Assembly (NCBI GenBank): GCA_012517025.1
Contig: JAAYVT010000348.1
Coordinates: 1-17,347, forward strand
DNA length: 17,347 nucleotides
Direction: 5' to 3'
Source of the DNA: Phyllobacteriaceae bacterium
Lineage (GTDB): Bacteria > Pseudomonadota > Alphaproteobacteria > Rhizobiales > Ancalomicrobiaceae
Both the position numbers and the translations under genes were made by a program. Positions 6,335-16,078 of the stretch are shown piece after piece. A model generated the notes under the pieces. It worked only from the letters and a program-made list of their open reading frames with translations, was not told where the DNA came from and made no database searches. Each line of letters begins with the position of its first letter. The stretch's first letter is position 1.

Positions 6335-7978
6335 CTAACCGGCAAGGTGAACGCGCCGCCAAACGGCCCAGAGGAAGGCGAGACATGCCAACGTCAGGGA
6401 AGGCGTCGAACCCCATCGCGCGAAGACGGTCGCGGCGAGCGGCCGCGGCAGCCCGGAATCGACGACGCCGACCGCCCCGAGGGTGAGCTCTGCGACGACC
6501 CGGCCGAGCGGATCGACGAAGGCGGAGACGCCGTCGTTGGCGGCCCGCACGATCGGCAGTCCCTCCTCCACCGCGCGCAGCCGGGCCTGATGGAGATGCT
6601 GCCAGGGGCCGGGGGTCATGCCGTACCAGGCGTCGTTGGTGACGTTGAGCAGCCACTGCGGCGGGTGGGCGCGGTCGACCACCTCGCCGGGAAAGACGAC
6701 CTCGTAGCACACCAGTGGGCCGAACGGCGGCAGGCCCGGCACCTCGACGGTGCGGATGCCGGGGCCGGCGGAATAGCCGCCGCGCAGCTTGGTCAACTGG
6801 CGCAGGCCGAGGCTCTCCAGCGTGTCCTGGAACGGCAGATATTCGCCGAAGGGCACGAGGTGGGCCTTGTCGTAGGCGGCGAGGATCTCGGCGTCGCGGC
6901 CGAGCGCGTAGATCGAATTGTAGAAGCGGTGGCGGACCTCGCCGGCGGCGGGCGCCTCGGCACGCACCGCCCCGGTCAGGAGCGTGGTGTGGTCGCCGAG
7001 CAGCTGGGCGATGGTGGCGAGCGCCCACGGCTCGTTGGTCAGCACGAAGGGGAAGGCCGATTCCGGCCACACCAGATGAGTGATGCCGGGGACGCCGCCG
7101 CGCACTCCGCCGTCGGTGCGCAGACCGGCGGGCAGCGGCTTGCCGGCGGCGTCGAGGACCGGGCGCGACGACAGCTCGACGTAGCGGGCGACCGTCTCGG
7201 TCTTGAACTCCGGCCGCCATTTCGCCCACTGGTCGATCGACGGCTGGACGATGCGGAAGCGCAGGTCGGGGACGTACTCGGTCGGGGTGACGTGGAGCCG
7301 CCACGCCCCCCAACCGACGATCGCCACCGTCGCCACCGCCACCGCGGCGGTGAAGCGGCGCCCGTCGCGGCCGCCGCCGACCAACGCCGCCGGGGCGGCG
7401 AAGACCACCACCGCGAGAAGGGTCAGACCGTAACCGCCGAGGACCGAATCGATCTGCATCATCGGTTCGTTCGCCGCGAAGCCGTAACCGATCAGGTTCC
7501 AGGGGAAGCCGGTCAGGACGTGACCGCGAAGCCAATCGGCGACGTAGAAGCCGATCGCCAGCGCCGCGATCCGCGCCGGCCCCTCGCTCCACAGAAGCCG
7601 CGCCAGCGCGGCGGCGAGGCCGTGGAACAGGCCGAGACCGATCGACAGAGAGGCGACGGCGATCGGCATCAGCCAGCCGAATTCTTCGACGTCGACCAGG
7701 AACGCCGCGCCGATCCACCACAGACCGGCGAGGAACCAGCCGAAGCCGAAGGCCCAGCCGATCAGGAACGCCGGCCCGACGCGGACGAGACGGCCGCCGT
7801 CCTTCAGATCGGCGGCGCCGTCGAGCGCCCACACGAGCACGGGCAAGGAGATCCACAGCACCGGAAAGACGTGGAAGGGGGCGAGCGACAGCGCCCCGAG
7901 CGCGCCGGCGAGCGCGACGATCCCCGCCCGCCGCCAGCCCCAGGAGAGAGTGACGGCGTGGGCGACACGTTCGAGCAT
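6335..7978 (-). CDS. lnt: Apolipoprotein N-acyltransferase
   Basis: Lnt is an inner-membrane enzyme that adds the third acyl chain to lipoproteins, taking it from phospholipid. The 547-residue product starts with several hydrophobic segments in about the first 220 residues, followed by a nitrilase-like periplasmic domain. It ends with a short hydrophobic helix (PSLTLACLAFLWAV). The catalytic triad is visible: Glu306 in WPESAFP, Lys371 in YDKAHLVPFGEYLPF, and Cys424 in PLVCYEVVFP. I chose ATG 7978 because AAGGGAG lies 9 nt upstream; an in-frame GTG at 8002 would add eight residues. The rhizobial homologue actA is known for acid and metal tolerance. The gene follows a CorC-like gene, a pairing seen widely in proteobacteria. 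Confidence 0.97.
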   Translation of the reverse strand: MLERVAHAVTLSWGWRRAGIVALAGALGALSLAPFHVFPVLWISLPVLVWALDGAADLKDGGRLVRVGPAFLIGWAFGFGWFLAGLWWIGAAFLVDVEEFGWLMPIAVASLSIGLGLFHGLAAALARLLWSEGPARIAALAIGFYVADWLRGHVLTGFPWNLIGYGFAANEPMMQIDSVLGGYGLTLLAVVVFAAPAALVGGGRDGRRFTAAVAVATVAIVGWGAWRLHVTPTEYVPDLRFRIVQPSIDQWAKWRPEFKTETVARYVELSSRPVLDAAGKPLPAGLRTDGGVRGGVPGITHLVWPESAFPFVLTNEPWALATIAQLLGDHTTLLTGAVRAEAPAAGEVRHRFYNSIYALGRDAEILAAYDKAHLVPFGEYLPFQDTLESLGLRQLTKLRGGYSAGPGIRTVEVPGLPPFGPLVCYEVVFPGEVVDRAHPPQWLLNVTNDAWYGMTPGPWQHLHQARLRAVEEGLPIVRAANDGVSAFVDPLGRVVAELTLGAVGVVDSGLPRPLAATVFARWGSTPSLTLACLAFLWAVWRRVHLAG

Positions 7979-8048
7979 CGGCGGGGCTCCCTTCCGAATC
8001 ACGCCGCCGCGCGCGGCGGCCCCACCTCGTCCGGCGAGCGGTGGAGCG

Positions 8049-9047
8049 TCAAGTCGCTTCGCGCGGCGGCGGCGCGACGCGGCGCAGACGCAGCCGCTTC
8101 AGGCGCCGCGAATCGGCGTCGAGGATTTCGACCTCGAGACCGGGCAGGCGTTCGGAGGTGAAGGTCTCGCCGATCACCGGCACCCGACCGGCCAGGGAGA
8201 CGATCAGACCGCCGATGGTCTCGACGTCTTCCTCGATGCCGATGCCGGAGAAGTCGTAATCGATCGCCTCGGCGGTCTCCTCGAGCTCGGCGCGGGCGTC
8301 GGCCAGCCACTGGTCGGGCGCGGTCGCCACCACGTCGGGCGGCTCGCCCTCGTCGTGCTCGTCCTCGATGTCGCCGACCACCGTCTCGACGATGTCCTCC
8401 ATCGAGACGAGACCGTCGACGCCACCGTATTCGTCGATCACCAGCGCCATCTGGATGCGGTTCAACTGCATCCGCGCCAGGAGATCGCTCGCCGGCATCG
8501 AGCCGGGGACGAACAACACCGGCCGGACGAGGCCGGTGGCGGAGAGGTGAGCGGAGAGATCGGCGCGGGAGAGATCGAGGCGGGCGGTGTCGGGATCGTC
8601 GCCGATTCGCGCCGCCTCGGCGACGTGGGTCACCAGATCGCGGATGTGGATCATGCCGACCGCCTCGTCGAGGCTTTCGCGATAGACCGGCATGCGGGAA
8701 TGGCCGGACACCATGAAGGCGAGCAGGACGCGCTCCAGCGTGGTGTCCTCGTCGATGCCCTCGATGTCGGCGCGCGCCACCATCACGTCGTCGACCCGGG
8801 TCTCGGCGAGATGGAGGATGTTGCGGATCATCTCGCGCTCGCCGGCGGAGAAGCCGTCCTCGCCGGCCTCCTCCAACGCGGTCTCGAGATTTTCACGGAG
8901 ATCGGCGGCGGAGGTCTTCCAGCCCATCGCCGCGCGCAGGCGATCGAGCCAACTCTCGCCCGATCGGTAGGGGGATTCGCCACGGGTGTCGGAGGCCTTG
9001 GCCGTCTCACCCGTGGTGCCGGTACTCTGGGAATGCGCGTCGGTCAT
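8049..9047 (-). CDS. CBS-domain protein of the CorC/HlyC (TlyC) type
   Basis: A 332-residue protein with no transmembrane segment. A charged N-terminus (about 1-80) leads to two CBS domains, about 86-145 (RVDDVMVARADIEGID) and about 175-230 (ALVIDEYGGVDGLVSMEDIV). A CorC_HlyC domain follows at about 245-325. Such proteins are often annotated as hemolysin C or magnesium/cobalt efflux protein CorC, and both names are weakly supported. CBS pairs usually bind adenosine nucleotides. The gene lies between ybeY and lnt, the same order as the ybeY-ybeX-lnt cluster of E. coli, so it is the ybeX/corC orthologue by position. AGGAG lies 13 nt before ATG 9047, a long spacing. Confidence 0.92.
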   Translation of the reverse strand: MTDAHSQSTGTTGETAKASDTRGESPYRSGESWLDRLRAAMGWKTSAADLRENLETALEEAGEDGFSAGEREMIRNILHLAETRVDDVMVARADIEGIDEDTTLERVLLAFMVSGHSRMPVYRESLDEAVGMIHIRDLVTHVAEAARIGDDPDTARLDLSRADLSAHLSATGLVRPVLFVPGSMPASDLLARMQLNRIQMALVIDEYGGVDGLVSMEDIVETVVGDIEDEHDEGEPPDVVATAPDQWLADARAELEETAEAIDYDFSGIGIEEDVETIGGLIVSLAGRVPVIGETFTSERLPGLEVEILDADSRRLKRLRLRRVAPPPREAT

Positions 9048-9107
9048 CTCGGGTGGTTCTCTCCTCGCCCGCTCCGCCCCGATGGTGCGGCGGGCGGCGC
9101 GGACCTG

Positions 9108-9598
9108 TCAATCGATCGCTTCGCCGTAGGGGTCGGCGATGCCGAGGCCGGCCAGGATCTCGACCTCCAGCGCCTCCATCTCCTCGGCTTCCTCGTCGGT
9201 CTCGTGATCGAAGCCGAAGAGGTGGAAGAGACCATGGACGAGGAGGTGGGCGAAATGATCCTCGAATCGCTTGCCCTCGTCCACCGCCTCGCGCGCCGTG
9301 GTCTCGTGGGCGACGACGACGTCGCCGAGCAACGGGCCGGGCTCCTCCTCGTCGGCGTCGGCGCCGGGGAAGGAGAGGACGTTGGTGGGGCTGTCCTTGC
9401 CGCGCCAGTCGCGGTTGAGGACGTGGACGCGGGCGTCGTCGGAGAGCACCACCGACCACTCCGCCGCCACCGGCACGATCAGCTCGGGACGGGCTGCGAC
9501 CGCGGCGGCGACCCGCTCGATCAGCGGGCGCCAGCGCGCCTCCTCGCCCCAGGCCTCGGCCTCGACGGCGACGTCGACGGCGATCGTCGGGGTCTCGC

Positions 9599-9602
<4 letters not shown>
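9108..9602 (-). CDS. ybeY: Endoribonuclease YbeY (rRNA maturation)
   Basis: YbeY is a metal-dependent single-strand endoribonuclease involved in 16S rRNA 3' end maturation and ribosome quality control. The 164-residue product has the zinc motif HGLFHLFGFDH at 123-133, with His123, His127 and His133. It also has the family segment NRDWRGKDSPTNVLSFPG (63-80). The start is GTG at 9602. It overlaps the phoH stop by 4 bp (GTGA), which implies translational coupling. The phoH-ybeY-corC-lnt order is conserved in many proteobacteria. Complete and unremarkable for the family. Confidence 0.96.
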
Positions 9603-10737
<1,135 letters not shown>

Positions 10738-10741
<4 letters not shown>

Positions 10742-12138
10742 GTGGCGGCTCCGGCTCGGAGGGAGGGATTCGCGGGACGGCTCGACGGCGTTTCGATCAG
10801 CGTAGCCGACAGCGAGTTGGTGGCAACCGCGTCGATGCGAACCCGGGCGATCGTCCCCAAGAGTTCCATCGGCGCGTCGAGATGGACCGCCTGCAACCAG
10901 GGCGATCGGCCGGCGAGCTGGCCGGGACGGCGGCCGGGCTTCTCGAGCAGCACGTCCATCTCCATGTCGAGGCGCGACAGGTTGAAGGCGCGGGTGCCGG
11001 CGTCGATCACCTCCTGCAGACGGGCGAGGCGCTCGATCTTGACCGCCTCGGCGATCTGCTCGGCCTCCCCCGCCGCCGGGGTGCCGGGACGGGCGGAATA
11101 TTTGAACGAGAAGGCGGAGGCGTAGCCGACCGCCTCGACGATCGCCAAGGTCGCGCGGAAATCGTCTTCCGTCTCGCCGGGGAAGCCGACGATGAAGTCG
11201 CCGGACATGGCGATGTCGGGGCGGGCGGCGCGGATGCGGTCGATCAGGCGGAGGTAGTCGTCGGCGGTGTGACGGCGGTTCATCGCCGCCAGGATCCGGT
11301 CGGAGCCGGACTGAACGGGAAGATGCAGCCAGGGCATCAACTGCGGCAGGTCGCGGTGGGCGGCGATCAGATCGTCGCTCATGTCCCGGGGATGGCTGGT
11401 CGTATAGCGGATGCGGTCGAGACCGGGGATCTCGGCGAGCGCCCGGCACAGGCGGCCGAGGCGCCAGCTGTCGCCGTCCGGCCCCTCGCCGTGGAAACCG
11501 TTGACGTTCTGCCCGAGCAGCGTCACCTCGCGCACCCCGGCCTCGGCGAGGCGGCGGGCCTCGGCGAGGATGCGGTCGACGGGGCGCGAGGTTTCGGTGC
11601 CGCGGGTATAGGGCACGACGCAGAAGGTGCAGAACTTGTCGCAACCTTCCTGCACGGTGAGGAAGGCGGTCAGCCCGCGGGCGATCGTCTTCTCCCGCGA
11701 CGGCGGGGCCAAGTGATCGAACTTGTCCTCGATCGGAAACTCGGTCTCGACCACCCGGGCGCCGTTGCCGGTGCGCGCGATCAGGCCGGGCAGGTGGTGA
11801 TAGCTCTGCGGGCCGAACACCATGTCGACCACGGGCGCGCGGCGGGCGATCTCGCGGCCCTCGGCCTGGGCGACGCAGCCGGCGACGCCGACCAGCAGCT
11901 TCTCGCCGCGCTCGGCCTTCTCGGCCTTGAGCACGCGCATGCGGCCGAGCTCGGAATAGACCTTCTCGGAGGCCTTCTCGCGGATGTGGCAGGTGTTGAG
12001 GATGACGAGATCGGCCTCCTCGGCGCTTCCCGCCTCGACCCAGCCCTGCGGCGCCAACGTGTCGGCCATCCGCTCGCTGTCGTAGACGTTCATCTGGCAG
12101 CCGTAGGTCTTGATGAAGACCTTCCTCGTTTCGTTCAT
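10738..12138 (-). CDS. miaB: tRNA-2-methylthio-N6-dimethylallyladenosine synthase MiaB
   Basis: MiaB is a radical-SAM methylthiotransferase that converts i6A37 to ms2i6A37 in tRNAs reading U-starting codons. The 466-residue product has the UPF0004 domain, whose three auxiliary-cluster cysteines are Cys14 (KTYGCQMN), Cys50 (LNTCHIRE) and Cys88 (GVAGCVAQ). The radical-SAM triad CxxxCxxC is Cys166, Cys170 and Cys173 (EGCDKFCTFCVVPYTRG). A TRAM domain ends the protein. The ATG at 12138 has AAAGAGAG upstream. A 120-bp gap separates it from plsC, so it probably begins a new transcription unit reading into phoH-ybeY-corC-lnt. I see only a weak candidate promoter in that gap. Confidence 0.97.
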
Positions 12139-12258
12139 CGCTCTCTTTCTTGCGGGAAATGCCGGATCCGTCCCGATCCTCTAGCGCAGAACGCGATCGC
12201 GGAAAACACCGGTCGGAGCGGCGAGGCGCCGATTTCGGCTGCGCGTGGCGGCGCCGCG

Positions 12259-13041
12259 TCAGGGCCTGAGGCGGGCGCGCAGACCGTCGCGGACGGCCCC
12301 CTCGAGTTCGGCGGCGAGCGCCTTGCGGTCGGTCGTGGCGGCGAAGGGGCGCGCCTCCCCCCACACCACGTCGACGTCGACGCCGCCGGCGGTGAAGACG
12401 CCCCACAGGTGCGGGGCGAGCTCCATGTCGCCGGTCCAGCCGACGCGCGGGCGTTCGGCGCGGCCGATCGGCATGCCGCCGATGCGGGTGTAGGCGACGG
12501 TCAGCGGCTGCACCCGCACCTCGGCGTGTCCGCCGGCGTCGATCGCGGCGCGCGCCGCCCCGAGCAGCGCCGAGCGGAACGGCAACACCTCGTCGCCGAG
12601 CGAGGAGGTGCCCTCGGGAAACAACACCATGCAGTCGCCGGCGGCGAGGCGGGCGCCGAGTTCGCCGGCCGCCTTGCCGGTGGCGGTGCGGCGGGTGCGA
12701 TCGACGAAGACGGTGCGCTGGAGCTTGGCGAACAGGCCGAACAGCGGCCAGGTCGCCACCTCCGCCTTGGCGACGAAGGAGATCGGCATCAGCGAGGCGA
12801 TCACCGAAATGTCGAGCCAGGAGGCGTGGTTCGGCGTCACCAGCAGCGGGCGGCCGAGGTCGGGGGCGCCGTGGACGTGGACGCGGACGCCGAGGGCGGC
12901 GAGCGCGCGGCGATGCCACCACGGCGGCAGACGGCCGGCGAGTTTCCAGCCGCGCCGGACCGCCAGCATCTGCACCGGCAGCGCGACCGAGGTCACCGCC
13001 GCGAGGCGGGCGAGGGCGACGGCGGCGAGGAAGCGCCTCAT
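12259..13041 (-). CDS. plsC: 1-acyl-sn-glycerol-3-phosphate acyltransferase (PlsC-type)
   Basis: A 260-residue lysophosphatidic acid acyltransferase, which makes phosphatidic acid in phospholipid synthesis. A hydrophobic N-terminal anchor (about 3-28) is followed by the acyltransferase block. The HX4D motif is NHASWLD (71-77; His72, Asp77), and FPEGTSS (141-147) is the acyl-acceptor motif. The ATG at 13041 is 5 bp after the fur stop, so the two genes are probably cotranscribed. The longer open frame upstream overlaps fur and is not coding. Some members of the family acylate ornithine lipids (OlsA) or other acceptors; without olsB nearby, general PlsC is the better call. Confidence 0.93.
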   Translation of the reverse strand: MRRFLAAVALARLAAVTSVALPVQMLAVRRGWKLAGRLPPWWHRRALAALGVRVHVHGAPDLGRPLLVTPNHASWLDISVIASLMPISFVAKAEVATWPLFGLFAKLQRTVFVDRTRRTATGKAAGELGARLAAGDCMVLFPEGTSSLGDEVLPFRSALLGAARAAIDAGGHAEVRVQPLTVAYTRIGGMPIGRAERPRVGWTGDMELAPHLWGVFTAGGVDVDVVWGEARPFAATTDRKALAAELEGAVRDGLRARLRP

Positions 13042-13046
13042 GCGGG

Positions 13047-13505
13047 TCAGGTCTCGTCGGACTCGTCGAGCGGCACGCCGTAGAGCTCGAGGCGATGATC
13101 GACCAACCGATAGCCGAGCTCGCGGGCGATGAACTGCTGCAGCTTCTCGATGTCGGTGTTGCGGAACTCCACCACCCGGCCGGAGCGCAGGTCGATCAGG
13201 TGATCGTGGTGGTCGTCCGACACCGTCTCGTAGCGCGAGCGGCCGTCGCGGAAGTCGTGGCGCTCGATGATGCCGGTGTCCTCGAACAGCTTCACCGTGC
13301 GATAGACGGTGGAGATCGAGATGCGCTTGTCGATCGCGGCGGCGCGGCGGTGCAGCTCCTCGACGTCCGGGTGATCGAGCGAGGTCTCGATGACGCGGGC
13401 GATGACGCGGCGCTGGTCGGTCATCCGCATGCCGGCGGCGACGCAGCGGTCCTCGAGCGGACCTTCGGGCAGGGTGCGATCGGGTTTCATCGGCGTCTGG
13501 TTCAC
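13047..13505 (-). CDS. fur: Fur-family regulator (Fur/Mur type)
   Basis: A 152-residue metal-responsive repressor. The winged-helix DNA-binding domain (about 20-90) includes ISISTVYRTVKLFEDTGII. The metal-binding motif HHDH lies within DDHHDHLID (97-105). There are no CxxC pairs; the only cysteine is Cys21, far from the zinc position used by E. coli Fur. This fits the alphaproteobacterial Fur/Mur group, where the orthologue often responds to manganese (Mur). It is not Irr, which would carry an HxH-type haem motif. The start is GTG 13505 with GGGAGG 6 nt upstream; ATG 13490 is less well placed. rimI ends 39 bp upstream. Confidence 0.93.
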   Translation of the reverse strand: MNQTPMKPDRTLPEGPLEDRCVAAGMRMTDQRRVIARVIETSLDHPDVEELHRRAAAIDKRISISTVYRTVKLFEDTGIIERHDFRDGRSRYETVSDDHHDHLIDLRSGRVVEFRNTDIEKLQQFIARELGYRLVDHRLELYGVPLDESDET

Positions 13506-13544
13506 GGGCGACCTCCCGGGCCGGATCGATCACGTCTCTCGCGA

Positions 13545-14087
13545 TTAACGAAGATCGGCGCGCATGACAAGCGCGGTCGCCCCCGGCACGCTGCCGTGGG
13601 CGTAGTATCCGCGCCGTTCACCGACCTTCTCGAACCGCAGGCGGCGATAGAGGGCGAGGGCGGCCTGATTGCCGGCATCGACCTCGAGGAAGAGATGGGC
13701 GACACGGTCGCGATAGAGCCGGCGCATCGCCTCCTCCATCAGCGCGCGCGCGACGCCGCGACGGCGATGGGTCGGCGCCACCGCGACGGTCAGGACCTCG
13801 GCCTCGTCGGCGACCGAGCGAATCAGCACGAAGCCGACCGCCGACCGCGAGCCGAAAGCGTTGGCGCGGCGGGCGACGACGCCGAAAACCGTCTCCTCGC
13901 GCAACAGTGCGGCGAGATCGGCGGCGGTCCAGGCGGCGCCGGGAAAGCTCGCGCCGTGCAACGCGGCGAGGCGATCGACGTCCTCCGCCCAGGCCTCCTC
14001 GAAGACCAGCAGCGGCATCGAGCTCCAGGCGAGCACCGGTGCAGCCCAGGCGGCGCCCCAGTCCCACAGTTCGTCCCACAGGCTCAT
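13545..14087 (-). CDS. rimI: Ribosomal-protein-alanine N-acetyltransferase RimI (GNAT)
   Basis: A GNAT acetyltransferase that in other bacteria acetylates the N-terminal alanine of ribosomal protein S18. The acetyl-CoA pocket is VAVAPTHRRRGVARAL (101-116), followed by LEVDAGNQAALALYRRLRF (134-152) and YYAHGSVPGATALVMRADL, a typical rhizobial ending. ATG 14087 overlaps the tsaB stop by 4 bp (ATGA) with GGGGGA upstream and gives 180 residues. A second in-frame ATG at 14018 has GGAG 4 nt upstream and gives 157 residues, nearer the family norm. The extra 23 residues contain five tryptophans. tsaB-rimI adjacency is common, sometimes including tsaE. Confidence 0.92.
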   Translation of the reverse strand: MSLWDELWDWGAAWAAPVLAWSSMPLLVFEEAWAEDVDRLAALHGASFPGAAWTAADLAALLREETVFGVVARRANAFGSRSAVGFVLIRSVADEAEVLTVAVAPTHRRRGVARALMEEAMRRLYRDRVAHLFLEVDAGNQAALALYRRLRFEKVGERRGYYAHGSVPGATALVMRADLR

Positions 14088-14800
14088 CGCGTTCCCCCAC
14101 CGAGCAGCGCCTCGGGGGTCAGACGCGCCAACCGGGCGCCGTCCTGCGGCTTGGCGTCGGCCGGCCGCACGTAGAGCGGCGACGGCTTGACGCAGGCGCC
14201 GCAGGCGTCGAGACGGGCGAGGGCGAGGCGGGCGATCGTCTCGATGCCGGGGACGGTCGGAGCGGCGAGCACCTCGAGGGCGGGCGCGTGGGCCGCGACC
14301 AGCGGCGCGCCGGTGCCGATCAGCACCGCCTCGGCGGTGATCGAGGCCTCGGCGACACGCACCGGCGAGCTCACCTCGGCACGGCCGAGGGCGTGGCCGT
14401 CGGCGTCGAAGCCCTGGGCGTAGACCTCGTCCTTGCGGGCGTCGAGCGCGGCGAGGACGGCGCGGCCGGGGCGCAGCGCCCGCCCCTCGGCGGCCAGCGC
14501 CTCCAGGGTGGGCACGCCGACCGAGGGCTTGTGGGCGGCCAGCGCGAAGCCGCGCACCGCCGCCACACCGATGCGGATGCCGGTGAACGAGCCGGGGCCG
14601 ACGGTGGCGGCGAAGGCGTCGATCTCGGCGAGCGTGGTGCCGGCGCGGTCGAGCAGCGCTTCGATCGCGCCGATCAGACGTTCGGCGTGGCCGCGACCGA
14701 TGATCTCGGTCTCGGCGACCACGTCGACGCGATCGCCCTCCCGGGTCAGGAGGGCGACGGCGAGCGCCTCGAGGGCGGTGTCGACGGCGAGCAGTTTCAT
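14084..14800 (-). CDS. tsaB: tRNA t6A37 biosynthesis protein TsaB
   Basis: TsaB (YeaZ) is the non-catalytic partner of TsaD in forming threonylcarbamoyl-adenosine at position 37 of ANN-decoding tRNAs. The 238-residue protein begins MKLLAVDTALEALAVALL, an ASKHA-fold start. It has GRGHAERLI at 35-43 and the signature VGPGSFTGIRIG (67-78). The C-terminal half is weaker, as is usual for TsaB compared with TsaD. The ATG at 14800 has AGGAAG about 8 nt upstream. It overlaps rimI by 4 bp. It lies about 100 bp after the Nfu-type gene, and I see no strong promoter between them. Confidence 0.95.
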   Translation of the reverse strand: MKLLAVDTALEALAVALLTREGDRVDVVAETEIIGRGHAERLIGAIEALLDRAGTTLAEIDAFAATVGPGSFTGIRIGVAAVRGFALAAHKPSVGVPTLEALAAEGRALRPGRAVLAALDARKDEVYAQGFDADGHALGRAEVSSPVRVAEASITAEAVLIGTGAPLVAAHAPALEVLAAPTVPGIETIARLALARLDACGACVKPSPLYVRPADAKPQDGARLARLTPEALLGGGTR

Positions 14801-14901
14801 GGATGTCTTCCTACCTCGGATGACGGCCGCGGATCATCGCGACATTGGTCGAGACGACCGGCGACGCGCCGACCTCGGGCAGGACGACGCGGGTCCGCCG
14901 C

Positions 14902-15456
14902 TCACGAGGCGGCGCGGACCTCACGGATCTCCGGAATGAAGTGCTTCAACAGGTTCTGCACGCCGTTCCGCAGCGTCGCGGTCGAGGACGGGCAGCCCGA
15001 GCAGGCGCCGCGCATCGTCAGGTAGACGATGCCGTCGTCGTAGGAGTGGAAGGTGATGTCGCCGCCGTCGCCGGCGACCGCCGGGCGGACGCGCTCGTCG
15101 AGCAGCTGCTTCACCGTGGCGACGATCTTGAGATCGGCCTCGGAATAGTCGTGCGCGGTCTCGGCGGCGGCCTCCTCGACCAGGAGCGGCGCGCCCGACA
15201 TGAAGAATTCCATGATCGCGCCGAGGATCGCCGGCTTCAGGTGCTGCCACTCCGGCCCGTCCTTGGTCACCGACACGAAGTCGGCGCCGTAGAACACGGC
15301 GGTGACGCCGGGAACGCCGAACAGACGCGCGGCGAGCGGCGAGGCGGCGGCCTCGACGGAGGAACGGAACTCGCGCGAGCCCTCGCCCAGCACCTTGCGG
15401 CCGGGGACGAACTTCAGCGTGGCGGGATTGGGAGTGACTTCGGTCTCGATGAACAT
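14902..15456 (-). CDS. NifU/Nfu-type Fe-S cluster scaffold protein
   Basis: A 184-residue Fe-S carrier. The Nfu N-terminal domain (about 1-88) begins MFIETEVTPNPATLKFVPGR. The NifU C-terminal domain (about 105-180) carries the cluster ligands in GACSGCPSS (Cys152, Cys155). It lacks the IscU-like domain of full NifU. It probably delivers [4Fe-4S] clusters to targets, and MiaB in the next unit would be one plausible client (inference). The ATG at 15456 has a strong AGGAG 7 nt upstream. A good promoter precedes it, so it heads the nfu-tsaB-rimI-fur-plsC run. Confidence 0.94.
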   Translation of the reverse strand: MFIETEVTPNPATLKFVPGRKVLGEGSREFRSSVEAAASPLAARLFGVPGVTAVFYGADFVSVTKDGPEWQHLKPAILGAIMEFFMSGAPLLVEEAAAETAHDYSEADLKIVATVKQLLDERVRPAVAGDGGDITFHSYDDGIVYLTMRGACSGCPSSTATLRNGVQNLLKHFIPEIREVRAAS

Positions 15457-15505
15457 CGCTTCTCCTCTCTCGGTTTCAAGGGCCGAGCCGGATTGGACGA
15501 TTTCC

Positions 15506-15534
15506 AGATAGGGCCTTCGGGGGCGTGCGTAAAG
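15506..15534 (-). promoter_or_regulatory. Predicted promoter of the nfu-type gene
   Basis: On the minus strand, CTTTAC (15534-15529) and CTATCT (15511-15506) are separated by exactly 17 bp. Each differs by one base from the alphaproteobacterial consensus CTTGAC-N17-CTATAT. It lies in the 92-bp gap after the UspA-domain gene. This is the best promoter match in the window. Confidence 0.7.
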
Positions 15535-15548
15535 CGTCGCGGCGGCGA

Positions 15549-16040
15549 TCAGGCGATCGCGGAGATCTCGTCGTCGGAGAGATGGCCGGGAACGATGGTC
15601 ACCGGCACCGGAAAAGTGCCGGCGGCGCGGCCGATCGAGGTGACCAGCGGACCCGGCCCCTCCGAGGAAGTGCCGGCGGCGAGCACCAGCACGGCGATGT
15701 CCTCGTCGGCCTCGATCAGGCGCATCACCTCGGTCGCCCGCGCGCCCTCGCGGATCACCGTCTCCGGATCGATCGCGGCGATCGCCTTCACCCGCGCGAC
15801 GACGTCGGCGAGGATCTGTTCGGCCTCGGCGTGCGCCTCGGCGCGCATCACCTGCTCGACGCCGAGAAAGCCGCGGAAGTCGGCGTCGTCGACGACGTGC
15901 AGCAACACCAGCACGCCGCCGGTGTGCTCGGCGCGGCGCGCGGCGAACACCACCGCGCGATCGCACTCCTCGGTGTCGTCGACGACGACCAGGAACTTGC
16001 GCCGGTGACCGGCTTCGAGAGAGCGACGTTTGAGACCCAT
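15549..16040 (-). CDS. UspA-domain universal stress protein
   Basis: A 163-residue single Usp domain. It starts with the beta-strand FLVVVDDTEECDRAVVFAAR (16-35), followed by VLVLLHVVDDADF (43-55). It ends with VLVLAAGTSS...VPVTIVPG. The ATP-binding signature GxxG-x9-G(S/T) of ATP-type UspA proteins is not clear; the region reads GTSSEGPGPLVTSIGRA (123-139). It may therefore belong to the non-ATP-binding group. Its stress role is inferred from the family only. ATG 16040 has a poor ribosome binding site and is preceded by a small hairpin. The gene follows trpS by 83 bp. Confidence 0.88.
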   Translation of the reverse strand: MGLKRRSLEAGHRRKFLVVVDDTEECDRAVVFAARRAEHTGGVLVLLHVVDDADFRGFLGVEQVMRAEAHAEAEQILADVVARVKAIAAIDPETVIREGARATEVMRLIEADEDIAVLVLAAGTSSEGPGPLVTSIGRAAGTFPVPVTIVPGHLSDDEISAIA

Positions 16041-16078
16041 GGGCGCGAAGCTGCCATCCGCTCGCGGCGATGGCAAGG

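Noticed and set aside
9082..9111. Perfect -35 TTGACA at the ybeY stop as an internal promoter for the CorC-like gene
   Set aside because: The best -10 at 17-18 bp is CACCAT or GCACCA, a poor match; TTGACA arises partly from the ybeY stop codon.
12139..12258. Promoter for miaB (TTTTCC ... CTAGAG)
   Set aside because: Spacing is 17 bp but the -35 matches poorly; a promoter is expected in this gap, yet I cannot point to it.
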